Positions 17,162 through 27,704 are shown, numbered from the stretch's first letter. The stretch is 64,000 nt of DNA from Permianibacter sp046297695 (GCA_046297695.1 JBKBHF010000014.1:13319-77318); one strand, 5' to 3'. Numbers and translations are program-made. Notes: generated from the letters alone by a model not told the origin.

Positions 17162-17779
17162 TCAACCCGGATTCAGAACGGCACGACCTTTCTGGAAAGC
17201 CGGCCGCGCAGCCAGTTCATCGTGCCAACGCCTCAATGCCGGAAACTGGTTCAAATCCTGATTGGCGCGGGCATGCGCCGCAATCCACGGCCAGGTCGCG
17301 ATATCGGCGATGGTCAGCTCGTTGCAGCCGAGGTATTTGCTGCGACTGAGCCGTTCATTGAGCACCGAATACAGGCGCGTGGTTTCCTTGGAATAGCGTT
17401 CGATACCATAGGGCACGCGCTGCGGCGCGTAGTGCAGGAAGTGGTGCGCCTGGCCCTGCATCGGACCGATGCCGGCCATCTGGAACATCAGCCATTGCAG
17501 GGTCTGCGACCGCGCTTTCGGTTCGCGCGGCAACAGCTTGCCGGTCTTCTCGGCGAGATAAATCAGAATGGCGCCGGATTCGAACACCGCGAAATCGTCA
17601 TTGTCGTGGTCAATGATCGCGGGAATGCGGCCGTTCGGATTGATCGCAAGAAACCACGGCTGCTTTTGTTCGTTCTTTTTCAGATCGACGAGACGCAGCT
17701 GATAGGGCAGCCCCAGTTCTTCCAGCGCAATGGAAAGCTTGTAGCCATTCGGCGTGGCGGCGGTAAAAAGTTCCAGCAT
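17162..17779 (-). CDS. glutathione S-transferase, YfcG/YghU-like
   Basis: A 205-residue cytoplasmic protein. The N-terminal thioredoxin fold (1-80) contains TPNGYKLSIALEELGLPY, INPNGRIPAIID and the glutathione-binding ESGAILIYLAEK; the all-helical C-terminal domain includes MQGQAHHFLHYAP and ELTIADIATWPW. These are features of the Nu-class, disulfide-bond oxidoreductase type. GGAG precedes the ATG. No substrate can be inferred. Confidence 0.88.
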   Translation of the reverse strand: MLELFTAATPNGYKLSIALEELGLPYQLRLVDLKKNEQKQPWFLAINPNGRIPAIIDHDNDDFAVFESGAILIYLAEKTGKLLPREPKARSQTLQWLMFQMAGIGPMQGQAHHFLHYAPQRVPYGIERYSKETTRLYSVLNERLSRSKYLGCNELTIADIATWPWIAAHARANQDLNQFPALRRWHDELAARPAFQKGRAVLNPG

Positions 17780-17961
17780 GGTTCACTCCGTTGCAGTGAC
17801 AAGCATGGCGAAGATCCTAGCAGAGCCATCTTTCCCGTGCAGAATCCGGCGATGACTCAGGCTCTGATATTGCGGGACCCGGCTTGCCAGCGCAGTTCTG
17901 CCGCTTGAGCCGGAAAATATCGCGGGCAAGGCCGCTCCCACAAAAGAGGTTCGGTCAGATG

Positions 17962-17993
17962 AAACAAAACCCCGCCGAAGCGGGGTTTTGTTT
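17962..17993 (-). terminator. rho-independent terminator of groESL
   Basis: A perfect 14-base-pair stem closes on TTCG (minus strand), followed by GTTTTGTTT-type T-rich sequence. It lies 36 bases after the groEL stop. Confidence 0.9.
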
Positions 17994-18028
17994 TCTTGCG
18001 ACAAAACAGACTGCAAGAGCCGCGTGGA

Positions 18029-19660
<1,632 letters not shown>

Positions 19661-19714
19661 GTTGAATTCCTCAGATATAAACGTCAGCGAATTCGGAAAG
19701 TGGGAGCCGCGTAG

Positions 19715-19746
19715 CCTGGATTAGGCGCAACGCGCCGTAATCCGGG
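19715..19746. repeat. palindromic interspersed element between groES and groEL
   Basis: CCTGGATTAGGCGC (19715-19728) is largely complementary to GCGCCGTAATCCGGG (19732-19746), giving a long GC-rich hairpin. The sequence resembles interspersed repeats that begin GTAGCCTGGATTA in many proteobacteria. In the groESL transcript it would form a hairpin before the groEL ribosome binding site. Confidence 0.6.
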
Positions 19747-19789
19747 TTTGCGAAGCAAACGAACGCCCCGCCCCCAAAACCCAACTCAA

Positions 19790-20077
19790 TTAACCAATCA
19801 CCGCGAACAGATCTTCTTCGCGCAGCACAACAAACTCTTTGCCGTCGACTTTCACTTCGGTGCCGCTGTACTTGCCGAACAGCACTTTCTCACCGACTTT
19901 CACCGACAGGGCAGCGACGCTGCCATTGTCCAGACGCTTGCCCGGGCCGACAGCCACGACTTCGCCTTTGCTCGGCTTCTCGGTGGCGTTGTCAGGGATC
20001 ACGATGCCGCCAGCGGACATCCGCTCTTCTTCCAGGCGACGGACCACAACGCGGTCATGCAACGGACGCAGGTTCAT
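19790..20077 (-). CDS. groES: co-chaperonin GroES (Hsp10)
   Basis: A 95-residue heptameric lid for GroEL. MNLRPLHDRVVVRRLEEE, the mobile loop with SAGGIVIPD, and VLFGKYSGTEVKVDGKE are all conserved, as is the length. GAGGAG lies about nine bases before the ATG. Upstream are a sigma-32-type promoter and two CIRCE-type inverted repeats, so heat shock and HrcA probably both control the operon. Confidence 0.98.
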   Translation of the reverse strand: MNLRPLHDRVVVRRLEEERMSAGGIVIPDNATEKPSKGEVVAVGPGKRLDNGSVAALSVKVGEKVLFGKYSGTEVKVDGKEFVVLREEDLFAVIG

Positions 20078-20153
20078 TGCGTTTTCTCCTCAGATGGAAC
20101 ACTTGGATAAGTAGGACCCCAGGGACCCGGGGGCCGGAAAACCGGTGGCCCCT

Positions 20154-20181
20154 ATATGGGGAGGCTTTTTTAGCACTCAAG
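20154..20181 (-). promoter_or_regulatory. sigma-32-type heat-shock promoter of groESL
   Basis: On the minus strand CTTGAGT-N13-CCCCATAT matches the sigma-32 consensus (CTTGAA, 13-14 bases, CCCCATnT). The -35 overlaps the downstream half of the first CIRCE element, so HrcA bound there would block it. Confidence 0.75.
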
Positions 20182-20196
20182 GGGTCCGAGTGCTAA
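20170..20196. promoter_or_regulatory. CIRCE element (HrcA operator), perfect
   Basis: TTAGCACTC-N9-GAGTGCTAA matches the CIRCE consensus at all 18 arm positions with the canonical 9-base spacer. It is the operator for the HrcA repressor; hrcA itself is not in the window. Confidence 0.95.
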
Positions 20197-20199
20197 ATG

Positions 20200-20226
20200 T
20201 TGGCACTCGGACTGGGAGAGTGCAAG
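20200..20226. promoter_or_regulatory. second, degenerate CIRCE-like element
   Basis: TTGGCACTC-N9-GAGTGCAAG lies three bases from the perfect CIRCE, with the same 9-base spacer and most arm positions kept. On the minus strand it contains TTGCAC, a possible -35 for a vegetative promoter with a weak -10 (CAACAT) between the two elements. Confidence 0.7.
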
Positions 20227-20350
20227 CCAAGGTCCATCCCCAGACGCCGATGCCTGCCTTTAAATTGCACTAAAGAACCAATTGTTTCCCATGCCCCGGC
20301 CAAGCGGATAGGATCACGCACCGACGCCATACCTTGTCGGACCCCTTAGA

Positions 20351-21211
20351 GTGACCAAGCCAGCAGTTTCTGTAGTCATCGCCAGCTACAACCACAAGCC
20401 CTGGATCGTTGAAAGCATCCTGAGTGTTTTGGCGCAAAAGTCAGTGTCTTACGAGCTTATCGTGATCGACGACGGTTCCAGCGATGGTTCGGAACAGCTC
20501 ATTGCGCCGCTGGCCGGCGAGCACGGTTTCTATTTCGAACAGCAGGCCAATATGGGCTTGGCGCGAACGCTCAATAAGGCATTGGCCATGGCCAAAGGGC
20601 GCTATTTTGCCCCTTTCGGCTCCGATGACCGCATGCGGCCGGGGCGGCTGGCGAAGCAGCAAGCGCACCTGGATGACAACCCGGAGTTGGTGATATCCGC
20701 AGGCAACATCTTCCAGATCGATGGTGCAGGCCAGCCGCTACCCGCCAAGAAGCAGCGCCACTATCCGGCCCGTGAACTGGATTTCACCGACGTGTTTCTG
20801 AACCGCAAACCCGGCGCCCCCGCCCCCACATTACTATTCCGGACCGACGCGCTGCGCGCCGTCGGCGGCTTCCATCCCGACATTCGTCTGGAGGATTTGT
20901 ATATCGAACTGAAGCTGACAGAAGCTGGTGGTCGCATCGGTGTATTGGAAGAGGTGTTGGCTGATTACCGCATCCATGGCAAGAACACCTATCAAAACCT
21001 GCGTTTCATGCATGACAACGTCATGCGGACTTATTCTGCATTCGCTCAGCACCCCGAGTATCCGCAAGCTCGGCGCGACTTTCTGAACAGCATGTTGCGC
21101 AAAGCCGCGAAGCGTGACCGTCCTTTCGCCAAAGCGCTTTTGAAGGATCTGGGCTGGACACATCTGGATTACCGCAACTGGCTCCGTGCGCTGCCGCTGC
21201 TTTTGCCGTGA
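20351..21211 (+). CDS. family 2 glycosyltransferase
   Basis: A 286-residue GT-A enzyme: VSVVIASYNHKPWIVESILSVL at the N-terminus, VIDDGSSDGSEQL near 42, the metal-binding FGSDDRM near 95, and the acceptor-side LEDLYIELKLTEAGG near 180. The GTG start follows the intergenic region shared with groES. No other glycan genes adjoin it, so acceptor and pathway are unknown. It has no membrane segments and may decorate a surface glycan. Confidence 0.85.
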   Translation: MTKPAVSVVIASYNHKPWIVESILSVLAQKSVSYELIVIDDGSSDGSEQLIAPLAGEHGFYFEQQANMGLARTLNKALAMAKGRYFAPFGSDDRMRPGRLAKQQAHLDDNPELVISAGNIFQIDGAGQPLPAKKQRHYPARELDFTDVFLNRKPGAPAPTLLFRTDALRAVGGFHPDIRLEDLYIELKLTEAGGRIGVLEEVLADYRIHGKNTYQNLRFMHDNVMRTYSAFAQHPEYPQARRDFLNSMLRKAAKRDRPFAKALLKDLGWTHLDYRNWLRALPLLLP

Positions 21212-21284
21212 AGGCCCTTTGGCCTGCTTGTCCCCGCAGCAAATCGGGTCGATCCGCCAAGTGCATCACGCCCTTGGTTGCGAC

Positions 21285-21324
21285 GACGCCTTCGGCTCGT
21301 CTATGACGCTTTCGGCTCGTCTAT
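21285..21324 (+). repeat. two tandem 20-base repeats before the response-regulator gene
   Basis: GACGCCTTCGGCTCGTCTAT is followed directly by a copy with one change (C to T at position 6). The second copy runs into TATAGT, a possible -10, about 50 bases before the next ATG. Confidence 0.6.
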
Positions 21325-21375
21325 AGTGTTGGCATCGTGGTCAACGCATCCGCCGATGCCCCCCAAAGGTCACCG

Positions 21376-22962
21376 ATGTCCAGCGCAACCGATCAGCAAA
21401 AAGCCGAACTCCGCCGTCTGTTTGCCCGCCGCCTGCCCGGCAAGTTGCGCCAGATCGCCTCGTATTTGCAGCGTCTGGCCTCGGGTGAGGCGCTGGAAGG
21501 CTTGGGTGGCCAGCTGGCGGTGCAGTTGGAGCACAGCATCCGCAGTTGCGAGAGCTTCGGCTTTGCTGCCTGCGCCCGCTTGTTGCAGCAGGCGGAAACG
21601 CAGTGCCTGAATCCGGAACCGGCCGGTTACGGGCCGCTGATCCAGGCCTTGCAACATCTGGCCGAGGAACTGGACGGCAAACCGACGCTGGCGAAAGCGC
21701 CGGCGACGAGCCTCGAACAGACCGCTGCGGCCACCGCGATGGAAGCCCCCGGCACCGACAGCCTGGCGCTGCAACCGCTGTGGCTTGCCCTGCCGGATCA
21801 GGAACGCACCGGCCTTGCCGTGCAGTTGGCCTTGTTCGGCTTTGCCGCCAGCACGGTGCCGCAGGACGGTGGCAGCCCGGTCGCGCTGGTCGCCGATGCC
21901 GGCGATGTTGGCGATTTGCGTGCCCGCTATGGCGAGCAGTTGCCACCGCTGATCGTGGTCGCCGACGAGGACAGTGTGCCGGCGCGGCTGCAAGCCATCC
22001 GGCAAGGGGCGGCGGCATTTCTCGCCCGGCCGCTGGATACCGCAGCACTCATTGAAGCCATCGACGAAGTCAGTCCGACCAGCGCCGGCGAGCCGCCGCG
22101 GGTGCTGATCGTCGAAGACTCGAAATCGCAAAGCCTGCATTACAACAAGGTGCTGAAAGAGGCCGGCTGTTCGACTGCCGTGGTCAACCAGCCGCTGCAG
22201 ATTCTGCAGGCGCTGCACGCGCTGCAGCCGGAACTCATTCTGCTCGACATGCAAATGCCGGAATGCACAGGCCTGGAACTGGCACGGGTGCTGCGCCAGA
22301 TGCCGGGCTGGCGGTCGGTGCCGGTGCTGTTCATGTCGGCCGAGGAAAATCCGGAAAAGCAGGCGGCGGCAATGGCCATTTCCGGCGACGACTTTCTGTT
22401 GAAACCGGTCCGCGCCGACGAACTGAAAAAAGCCGTACTGACCCGGATTGCCCGCAGCCGCATGCAGCTGCAGCAACTCAACCGCGACGGGTTGACCGGC
22501 TTGCTCAATCTGTCGGCGATGCAGCAGGCGGTCGAGAACCTGTGCGCGCAGGCGAGCCGCACCGGCGAACCGCTCAGCTTTGCCCAGCTCGACATCGACC
22601 GGCTCGGCCCGCTCAACCAAAGCGCCGGTCATGGTGCCGGCGACGCCGTGGTGCGCCAGCTGGCGCGTTTGCTCGGCCGCCGGCTGCGCAAGAGCGACAC
22701 CATCGGCCGACTCGGCGGCGATCGTTTTGGCGTGCTGTTGCCGGGTTGCCGCGGCGACGATGCGCTCAGGCTCATCGACGCGGTGCGTTCGGATCTCGCC
22801 CGACAGCCGTTGCTGCACGGCGGCCACAGCCTGTCGGTACGGCTGTCGGCTGGCGTGGCCCAGCACGATGGCGGCGCCCCCGGCGCCCTGCGCGATGCCG
22901 CCGAACGGGCCCTGCAATGGGCCAAGGAAGCCGGCGGCAACACGGTCCGCTTGGCGGGATAA
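21376..22962 (+). CDS. response regulator with degenerate GGDEF output domain
   Basis: A 528-residue cytoplasmic protein. The N-terminal 100 residues look like an Hpt-type helical domain. Residues about 155-230 resemble a receiver that lacks the full acidic pocket. A complete receiver (about 235-350) has RVLIVEDSKSQ, the phospho-acceptor in LLDMQMP near 290 and a Lys in LLKPV. The C-terminal domain is GGDEF-like but reads GGDRF near 445, losing the catalytic Glu, while the upstream DIDRLGPLNQSAGHGAGD is kept. It may bind nucleotide rather than make cyclic-di-GMP. The ATG at 21376 has AAAGG upstream; an in-frame GTG at 21337 is an alternative. Confidence 0.8.
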   Translation: MSSATDQQKAELRRLFARRLPGKLRQIASYLQRLASGEALEGLGGQLAVQLEHSIRSCESFGFAACARLLQQAETQCLNPEPAGYGPLIQALQHLAEELDGKPTLAKAPATSLEQTAAATAMEAPGTDSLALQPLWLALPDQERTGLAVQLALFGFAASTVPQDGGSPVALVADAGDVGDLRARYGEQLPPLIVVADEDSVPARLQAIRQGAAAFLARPLDTAALIEAIDEVSPTSAGEPPRVLIVEDSKSQSLHYNKVLKEAGCSTAVVNQPLQILQALHALQPELILLDMQMPECTGLELARVLRQMPGWRSVPVLFMSAEENPEKQAAAMAISGDDFLLKPVRADELKKAVLTRIARSRMQLQQLNRDGLTGLLNLSAMQQAVENLCAQASRTGEPLSFAQLDIDRLGPLNQSAGHGAGDAVVRQLARLLGRRLRKSDTIGRLGGDRFGVLLPGCRGDDALRLIDAVRSDLARQPLLHGGHSLSVRLSAGVAQHDGGAPGALRDAAERALQWAKEAGGNTVRLAG

Positions 22963-22991
22963 GCGTACCTTAAGGCAGGGAGGAGCCAGCT

Positions 22992-23315
22992 ATGACAGAC
23001 TGCTACATCCGGGTGGCACTGACCACGGTCGGCACCGAGGCGGCAGCCCATTATCTGGCCGAAACCCTGGTCAGCGAAGGCTTGGCCGCCTGCGTCAACG
23101 TACTGCCCGGCGCGGTGTCGTTTTACCGCTGGCAGGGTGAACTGTGCCGAGACAACGAGTGGCTGCTCGTGCTGAAATCCGATGCCGCACATCTGCCGGC
23201 GCTGGAACAGCGGCTGCTCGCCTTGCACCCTTACCAAACCCCGGCGTTCACCGTGCTGCCGGCCAGCCATGTCAGTGACGGCTATGGCCGCTGGCTGCAC
23301 GACAATCTGAAATAA
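22992..23315 (+). CDS. cutA: CutA1 divalent-cation tolerance protein
   Basis: A 107-residue trimeric protein of the CutA1 fold. EGLAACVNVLPGAVSFYRWQG and ALHPYQTPAF are diagnostic. In E. coli cutA lies directly upstream of dsbD, and the same order occurs here. The old link to copper tolerance is in part due to the neighbouring dsbD. GGAGGAG precedes the ATG. Confidence 0.94.
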   Translation: MTDCYIRVALTTVGTEAAAHYLAETLVSEGLAACVNVLPGAVSFYRWQGELCRDNEWLLVLKSDAAHLPALEQRLLALHPYQTPAFTVLPASHVSDGYGRWLHDNLK

Positions 23316-23369
23316 CCCCAGGTCTGTGGCAGCCCGCTTGCCCCGGGCCGCAACCGGACTGTGATCGGC

Positions 23370-25223
23370 ATGAAGGCATTGCTGTCGTTGTTCACCGGCC
23401 CTGTGGGCCGCGCCCTGTTCTGGCTTTTTCACTTCGCAGTGGTTTCTGTCTCGGTTTCGGCGCAGGCCGCCTCGACGGCGGATTTGCTGCGCGCCGCAGC
23501 CGACAGTGGCGAGGAAGAAGCGTTTCTGAAAGTCGATCAGGCCTTTCAGGCAGAAGCCTCGCGGCTCGACAACGAGCTGATCGTCCGCTTCGTGATCGCG
23601 CCCGGTTATTACCTCTATCGCGATCAATTCCGGTTCAAGGCCGAGGGCGTCAGCTTCGGCACGCCGCAGTATCCGGAAGGCATCCTGAAGCACGACGAAT
23701 ACCTCGGTGAGCAAATCGTTTACTTCAATCACGTTGAAGTGCGGGTACCGATTGCCAGCGGCGCCAACAGCTTCGATCTGAAACTCACTTTTCAGGGCTG
23801 CGCCGAAGCCGGCCTCTGTTACCCGCCGACGACGCGCACGTTTGCCATCAACGGCGGCGCAGCCGCAACCGACGGCAATAATGTTGCCGCGACGGTTACC
23901 ACCACGACCGCGCCAGCGCCAGTGATCGCCGGTGAAGCCGCCGGCGGTGATCTGGCCACCGCACTGGGCCAAAACGTGTGGACCGCCGTTTTGTTCGCAC
24001 TGATCGCCGGCATCGGCCTGACCTTCACTCCCTGCGTGCTGCCGATGATTCCGATCACGGTCGCCGTGATCGGTGGCCAAGGTGCGCAGATTTCCACCGC
24101 GCGCCGGTTCGCCCTGGTATTCGTTTACGTGCAGGCAATGGCGCTGACTTACGCCGTGCTCGGCGTCGCGGTCGCCAGTGCCGGCGCCGCGCTGCAGGGC
24201 TATCTGCAATCACCTTGGTTGCTGGTGCCGTCGGCAACATTGTTTGTACTGCTGGCGCTGAGCATGTTCGGTGCTTACGAACTGCAACTGCCGGCGGCGC
24301 TGCGTGACAAATTGGCGAGCAACAGCCAAGGTGGCTCGATGCTGGGTGTGGTGTTCATGGGCGCGCTGTCGGCCTTGGTCGTGTCGCCATGCATCAGCGC
24401 GCCGCTCGCTGGCGCACTCGCCTTCATCGCCAGCACCGGCGATACGCTGCGCGGTGGCGTGGCGCTGTATGCCCTCGGCATCGGCATGGGCATTCCGCTG
24501 CTGATCGCCGGCGTGGGCGGCGGCCAGTTGTTGCCACGCGCCGGCGCCTGGATGGACAAGGTCAAATACCTGTTCGGTTTTGGCCTCATTGCGGTCGCCA
24601 TCGTGCTGGTGAACCGGATGATTCCGGCCGCGGCGGGACTGGCCTTGTGGGCACTGTTCGCGCTGGCGTTGTCGGCGTATTTCGCTCGCCTGCAAACCGA
24701 AACGCCATGGCATTACCTGCTGCAGGCATTGCGCTATGGCGCGCTGGTGTACGGCGTTGCCTTGGTCATCGGCGCGCTGGCCGGACAAACCAACCCGCTG
24801 CAACCGCTGCCGACATTGGCCAGCAGCAGCGCAAGCGCTGGCAAAGCGGTCAATGCCCACGCCGGCTTTACCCTGATCAAATCCACTGCCGATCTGGATC
24901 GGGAACTGGCCAAGGCGCAGGCCGAGGGCAAAACGGTGATGCTGGACTTCTTCGCCGATTGGTGCGTGGCCTGTTTCGAATTTGCCGATTACACCTTCCC
25001 GGATCCAGCCGTGCAACAAGCGCTGCAGAACACGGTGCTGCTGCAGGCCGATGTCACTGCCAACGATGAAATCGATCTGGCGTTGATGGCACGTTTCAAC
25101 ATCCTCGGGCTGCCGTCGATCCTGTTCTTCGACCGGCAGGGCAATGAATTGCCGGCGGCGCGCGTGACCGGCTTCATGAAAGCAGCGCCATTTGCCAGCC
25201 ACATCCAGCAACACCTGCACTGA
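23370..25223 (+). CDS. dsbD: thiol:disulfide interchange protein DsbD
   Basis: A 617-residue inner membrane protein that passes electrons from cytoplasmic thioredoxin to periplasmic DsbC and other thiol proteins. A signal peptide ends near SAQA. The N-terminal alpha domain has the Cys pair CAEAGLC (144/150). Eight hydrophobic segments in the middle carry the membrane Cys residues in TPCVLPM (about 222) and SPCISA (about 341). The C-terminal thioredoxin domain has DWCVACFEF near 530. An ATG three codons after an in-frame GTG is chosen. It follows cutA by 54 bases and is probably cotranscribed. Confidence 0.95.
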   Translation: MKALLSLFTGPVGRALFWLFHFAVVSVSVSAQAASTADLLRAAADSGEEEAFLKVDQAFQAEASRLDNELIVRFVIAPGYYLYRDQFRFKAEGVSFGTPQYPEGILKHDEYLGEQIVYFNHVEVRVPIASGANSFDLKLTFQGCAEAGLCYPPTTRTFAINGGAAATDGNNVAATVTTTTAPAPVIAGEAAGGDLATALGQNVWTAVLFALIAGIGLTFTPCVLPMIPITVAVIGGQGAQISTARRFALVFVYVQAMALTYAVLGVAVASAGAALQGYLQSPWLLVPSATLFVLLALSMFGAYELQLPAALRDKLASNSQGGSMLGVVFMGALSALVVSPCISAPLAGALAFIASTGDTLRGGVALYALGIGMGIPLLIAGVGGGQLLPRAGAWMDKVKYLFGFGLIAVAIVLVNRMIPAAAGLALWALFALALSAYFARLQTETPWHYLLQALRYGALVYGVALVIGALAGQTNPLQPLPTLASSSASAGKAVNAHAGFTLIKSTADLDRELAKAQAEGKTVMLDFFADWCVACFEFADYTFPDPAVQQALQNTVLLQADVTANDEIDLALMARFNILGLPSILFFDRQGNELPAARVTGFMKAAPFASHIQQHLH

Positions 25224-25264
25224 GTGCCCATCCGCCAGCGGCGTCTGCTACGCTGTCCGGGTAG

Positions 25265-26476
25265 ATGACGAACGTCGCAGGCACGCCATTGGCCATGACC
25301 GCCGCCCCGGACGCCATTCCGAACACGACTTCGGACACCAGCTCGGACAGCCTCGGCCGCACTGACCGGGATGCTGCCATCGCGCAAGCGCAACGCTTAC
25401 GCTTGCGCCGCTCATGGCTGGCCTTTGCCATCTACGGTCTCTGTTCGGCGCTGCTGGTTTTCTTTCAATGGCAGGGCGCCATCAGCTTTGCGACGCCGCT
25501 GCTGATCGCCATCATCGCTGCCGCCTTTGTCATCGGCGGCGTGTTTTTGTTGTGGATATACACGGGTCGCAACCTGCGCCAGCGTGACCCGAGCCTGACC
25601 TTGCCGCAAATGCTGGCGGCTACGCTCTGGTGCTATGTCCCGATCTACCTGACCCCGACATTGCGCGCCGAAATGTTGATGATGTACAGCTGCGTGTTCT
25701 TCTTCGGCGGCTTCCGACTGAACCGGCAACAGTTCCTGCTGGTCGCGGCGTTTGCCCTGCTCGGCTACGCCGGCATCATGCTGCTCGATGCCAATGCTGC
25801 GACGGGGGCAACCGATCCGCGCCGGGAAATTGTCCGCTTCATCATCCTGACGGTGGTGCTGTTGGTGCTGAGCCTGCTCGGCGGCACGATCCACGACATG
25901 CGCCAGCAATTGCGCCAGCAGCACAAAGCCCTGCAACGGGCCAATGAGCAAATCAGCCATCAAGCCGTGCACGATGCCCTGACCGGCCTGCACAACCGCC
26001 GCTTCCTGATGGAGGCACTGCAGCGGGAAGAAGCGCGCGCCAAACGCCGCGGCAGCCCGTTCAGCCTGATCATGTGTGATCTCGATCACTTCAAGGCCAT
26101 CAATGATCGCTACGGCCATTTGGCAGGCGACACCGTGCTGAAACTGACTGCCGATTTGATGCAACAACAATTGCGCAGCGCCGATTGGCTGGCACACGGT
26201 GGCGATGAGACGGTGGCACGGTTCGGCGGCGAGGAGTTTGCGATTCTTCTACCCGATACCGGCATAGATGGCGCAGTGCGCTGCGCCGAACGGCTGCGCA
26301 GCGCGTTACATGCCGTGACCCTGCCGACGCCGATGACCGGTGAAAAATTGTCGGCGTCATTCGGCGTCGCCGAATACCGGGTCGGCGACAGCCTCAGCGA
26401 TGTGCTGACACGTGCCGACCACTCGCTTTATGACGCCAAACACGGCGGCCGCAACCGGGTGGTTGCGGTCAGTTGA
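25265..26476 (+). CDS. membrane-bound diguanylate cyclase
   Basis: A 403-residue protein with about six membrane segments between residues 50 and 215, a short coiled-coil linker, and a complete GGDEF domain. It contains DALTGLHNRRFL, DLDHFKAINDRYGHLAGD and the active-site GGEEF near 321-325. It should condense two GTP into cyclic-di-GMP in response to an unknown membrane or periplasmic signal. No RxxD inhibitory site is obvious before the active-site loop. It follows dsbD by 41 bases but is functionally unrelated. Confidence 0.9.
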   Translation: MTNVAGTPLAMTAAPDAIPNTTSDTSSDSLGRTDRDAAIAQAQRLRLRRSWLAFAIYGLCSALLVFFQWQGAISFATPLLIAIIAAAFVIGGVFLLWIYTGRNLRQRDPSLTLPQMLAATLWCYVPIYLTPTLRAEMLMMYSCVFFFGGFRLNRQQFLLVAAFALLGYAGIMLLDANAATGATDPRREIVRFIILTVVLLVLSLLGGTIHDMRQQLRQQHKALQRANEQISHQAVHDALTGLHNRRFLMEALQREEARAKRRGSPFSLIMCDLDHFKAINDRYGHLAGDTVLKLTADLMQQQLRSADWLAHGGDETVARFGGEEFAILLPDTGIDGAVRCAERLRSALHAVTLPTPMTGEKLSASFGVAEYRVGDSLSDVLTRADHSLYDAKHGGRNRVVAVS

Positions 26477-26519
26477 AGTGGTCGCTGGCTGATGGGGTTC
26501 CGCACCGCGCTCGCAAGGC

Positions 26520-27704
26520 TCAGGAACGCGACAACCAGTCGCTCAGCACCGCATCGCGATCGCCATCAAGCAGTGGCGCACTACGCCGCAGCACAATCGG
26601 GTGTCGGCACAACTTGAGCGGATTATTGAGATGGGCAACGCTGCCGCCGAGCGGGTGCGGCAGCTCGACGCGGCCATTGCGGGCCTGCACCTGCGGATCG
26701 GCAAAGACCTGCGCGAGATCGTTGATCGGGCCGGCCGGCACCCCAACCGCGGCAAGTGAGCTCAGCCACCAGTCGCGGCGCTGGCGCCGGGTGAGTGCCT
26801 GCAACAGCGGCATCAACACCTGCCGGTGCTGGACCCGCGCCGCGTTGCGGGCAAAGCGCACGTCGTCCGCCAGTGCCGGCTCGCCGGCCAGCTGACAGAA
26901 CTGGCGAAACTGGTTGTCATTGCCGACCGCGAGCATGAACTCGCCGTCACTGGCCGGCATCGCCTGATAAGGCACGATGTTCGGGTGCGCCGAACCTTCC
27001 CGTACCGGCAGCTTGCCGCCCACCAGATAGTTCATGCCCTGGTTGGCGAGCCAGGCGACCTGGGTATCGAGCAGCGCCAAATCAATGTACTCGCCTTCGC
27101 CGCTGACCTGACGCCGGTACAGCGCGGCACAGATAGCACTGGCAGCATACATGCCGGTCATCAGATCGCACACCGCGACGCCGACCTTGACCGGACCGGC
27201 GCCCGGCTCGCCGTCCGCCACCCCGGTCAGGCTCATCAGGCCGCCACGGGCCTGGATCATGGCGTCGTAGCCGGCCTTGTCGGCATCGGGGCCGGTCTGG
27301 CCAAAGCCGGTGATGCTGCAATAGATGAGGTCGGGCTTGAGCGACTGGAGGTCGTCGTAGCCAAGGCCGTACCTGGCGAGCGCCCCGACCTTGTAGTTCT
27401 CGACCACCACATCGGCCTGCATCGCCAGTTCGCGGACCAGCCGTTGCCCCTCCGGCACGGTGAAATCGATGGCGATCGAACGCTTGCCGCGGTTGGCGGC
27501 CAGAAAATAGGCCGATTCGGCGCTGGCGCTGCCGTCGGCCTGGGTCAGAAAGGGCGGGCCCCAACGCCGGGTGTCGTCGCCCTCGCCCGGTTTCTCGACC
27601 TTGACGACATCGGCGCCGAGATCGGCCAGAAACTGGGTGCACCAAGGTCCGGCGAGGATGCGTGATAAGTCCAACACCCGGATACCAGTCAGCAAGCCGG
27701 ACAT
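26520..27704 (-). CDS. CaiB/BaiF-family (family III) CoA-transferase
   Basis: A 394-residue cytoplasmic enzyme that moves CoA between carboxylic acids. The N-terminus GIRVLDLSRILAGPWCTQFLADLGADVVKVE and GYDAMIQARGGLMSLTG, which holds the catalytic Asp, are family hallmarks, and LLDTQVAWLANQGMNYL follows. The substrate pair is unknown. It stands alone with no acyl-CoA dehydrogenase or hydratase gene nearby. Confidence 0.92.
   Translation of the reverse strand: MSGLLTGIRVLDLSRILAGPWCTQFLADLGADVVKVEKPGEGDDTRRWGPPFLTQADGSASAESAYFLAANRGKRSIAIDFTVPEGQRLVRELAMQADVVVENYKVGALARYGLGYDDLQSLKPDLIYCSITGFGQTGPDADKAGYDAMIQARGGLMSLTGVADGEPGAGPVKVGVAVCDLMTGMYAASAICAALYRRQVSGEGEYIDLALLDTQVAWLANQGMNYLVGGKLPVREGSAHPNIVPYQAMPASDGEFMLAVGNDNQFRQFCQLAGEPALADDVRFARNAARVQHRQVLMPLLQALTRRQRRDWWLSSLAAVGVPAGPINDLAQVFADPQVQARNGRVELPHPLGGSVAHLNNPLKLCRHPIVLRRSAPLLDGDRDAVLSDWLSRS

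Noticed and set aside
22629..24209. A 526-codon minus-strand frame opposite cutA and dsbD.
   Set aside because: It spans three genuine plus-strand genes and has no domain.
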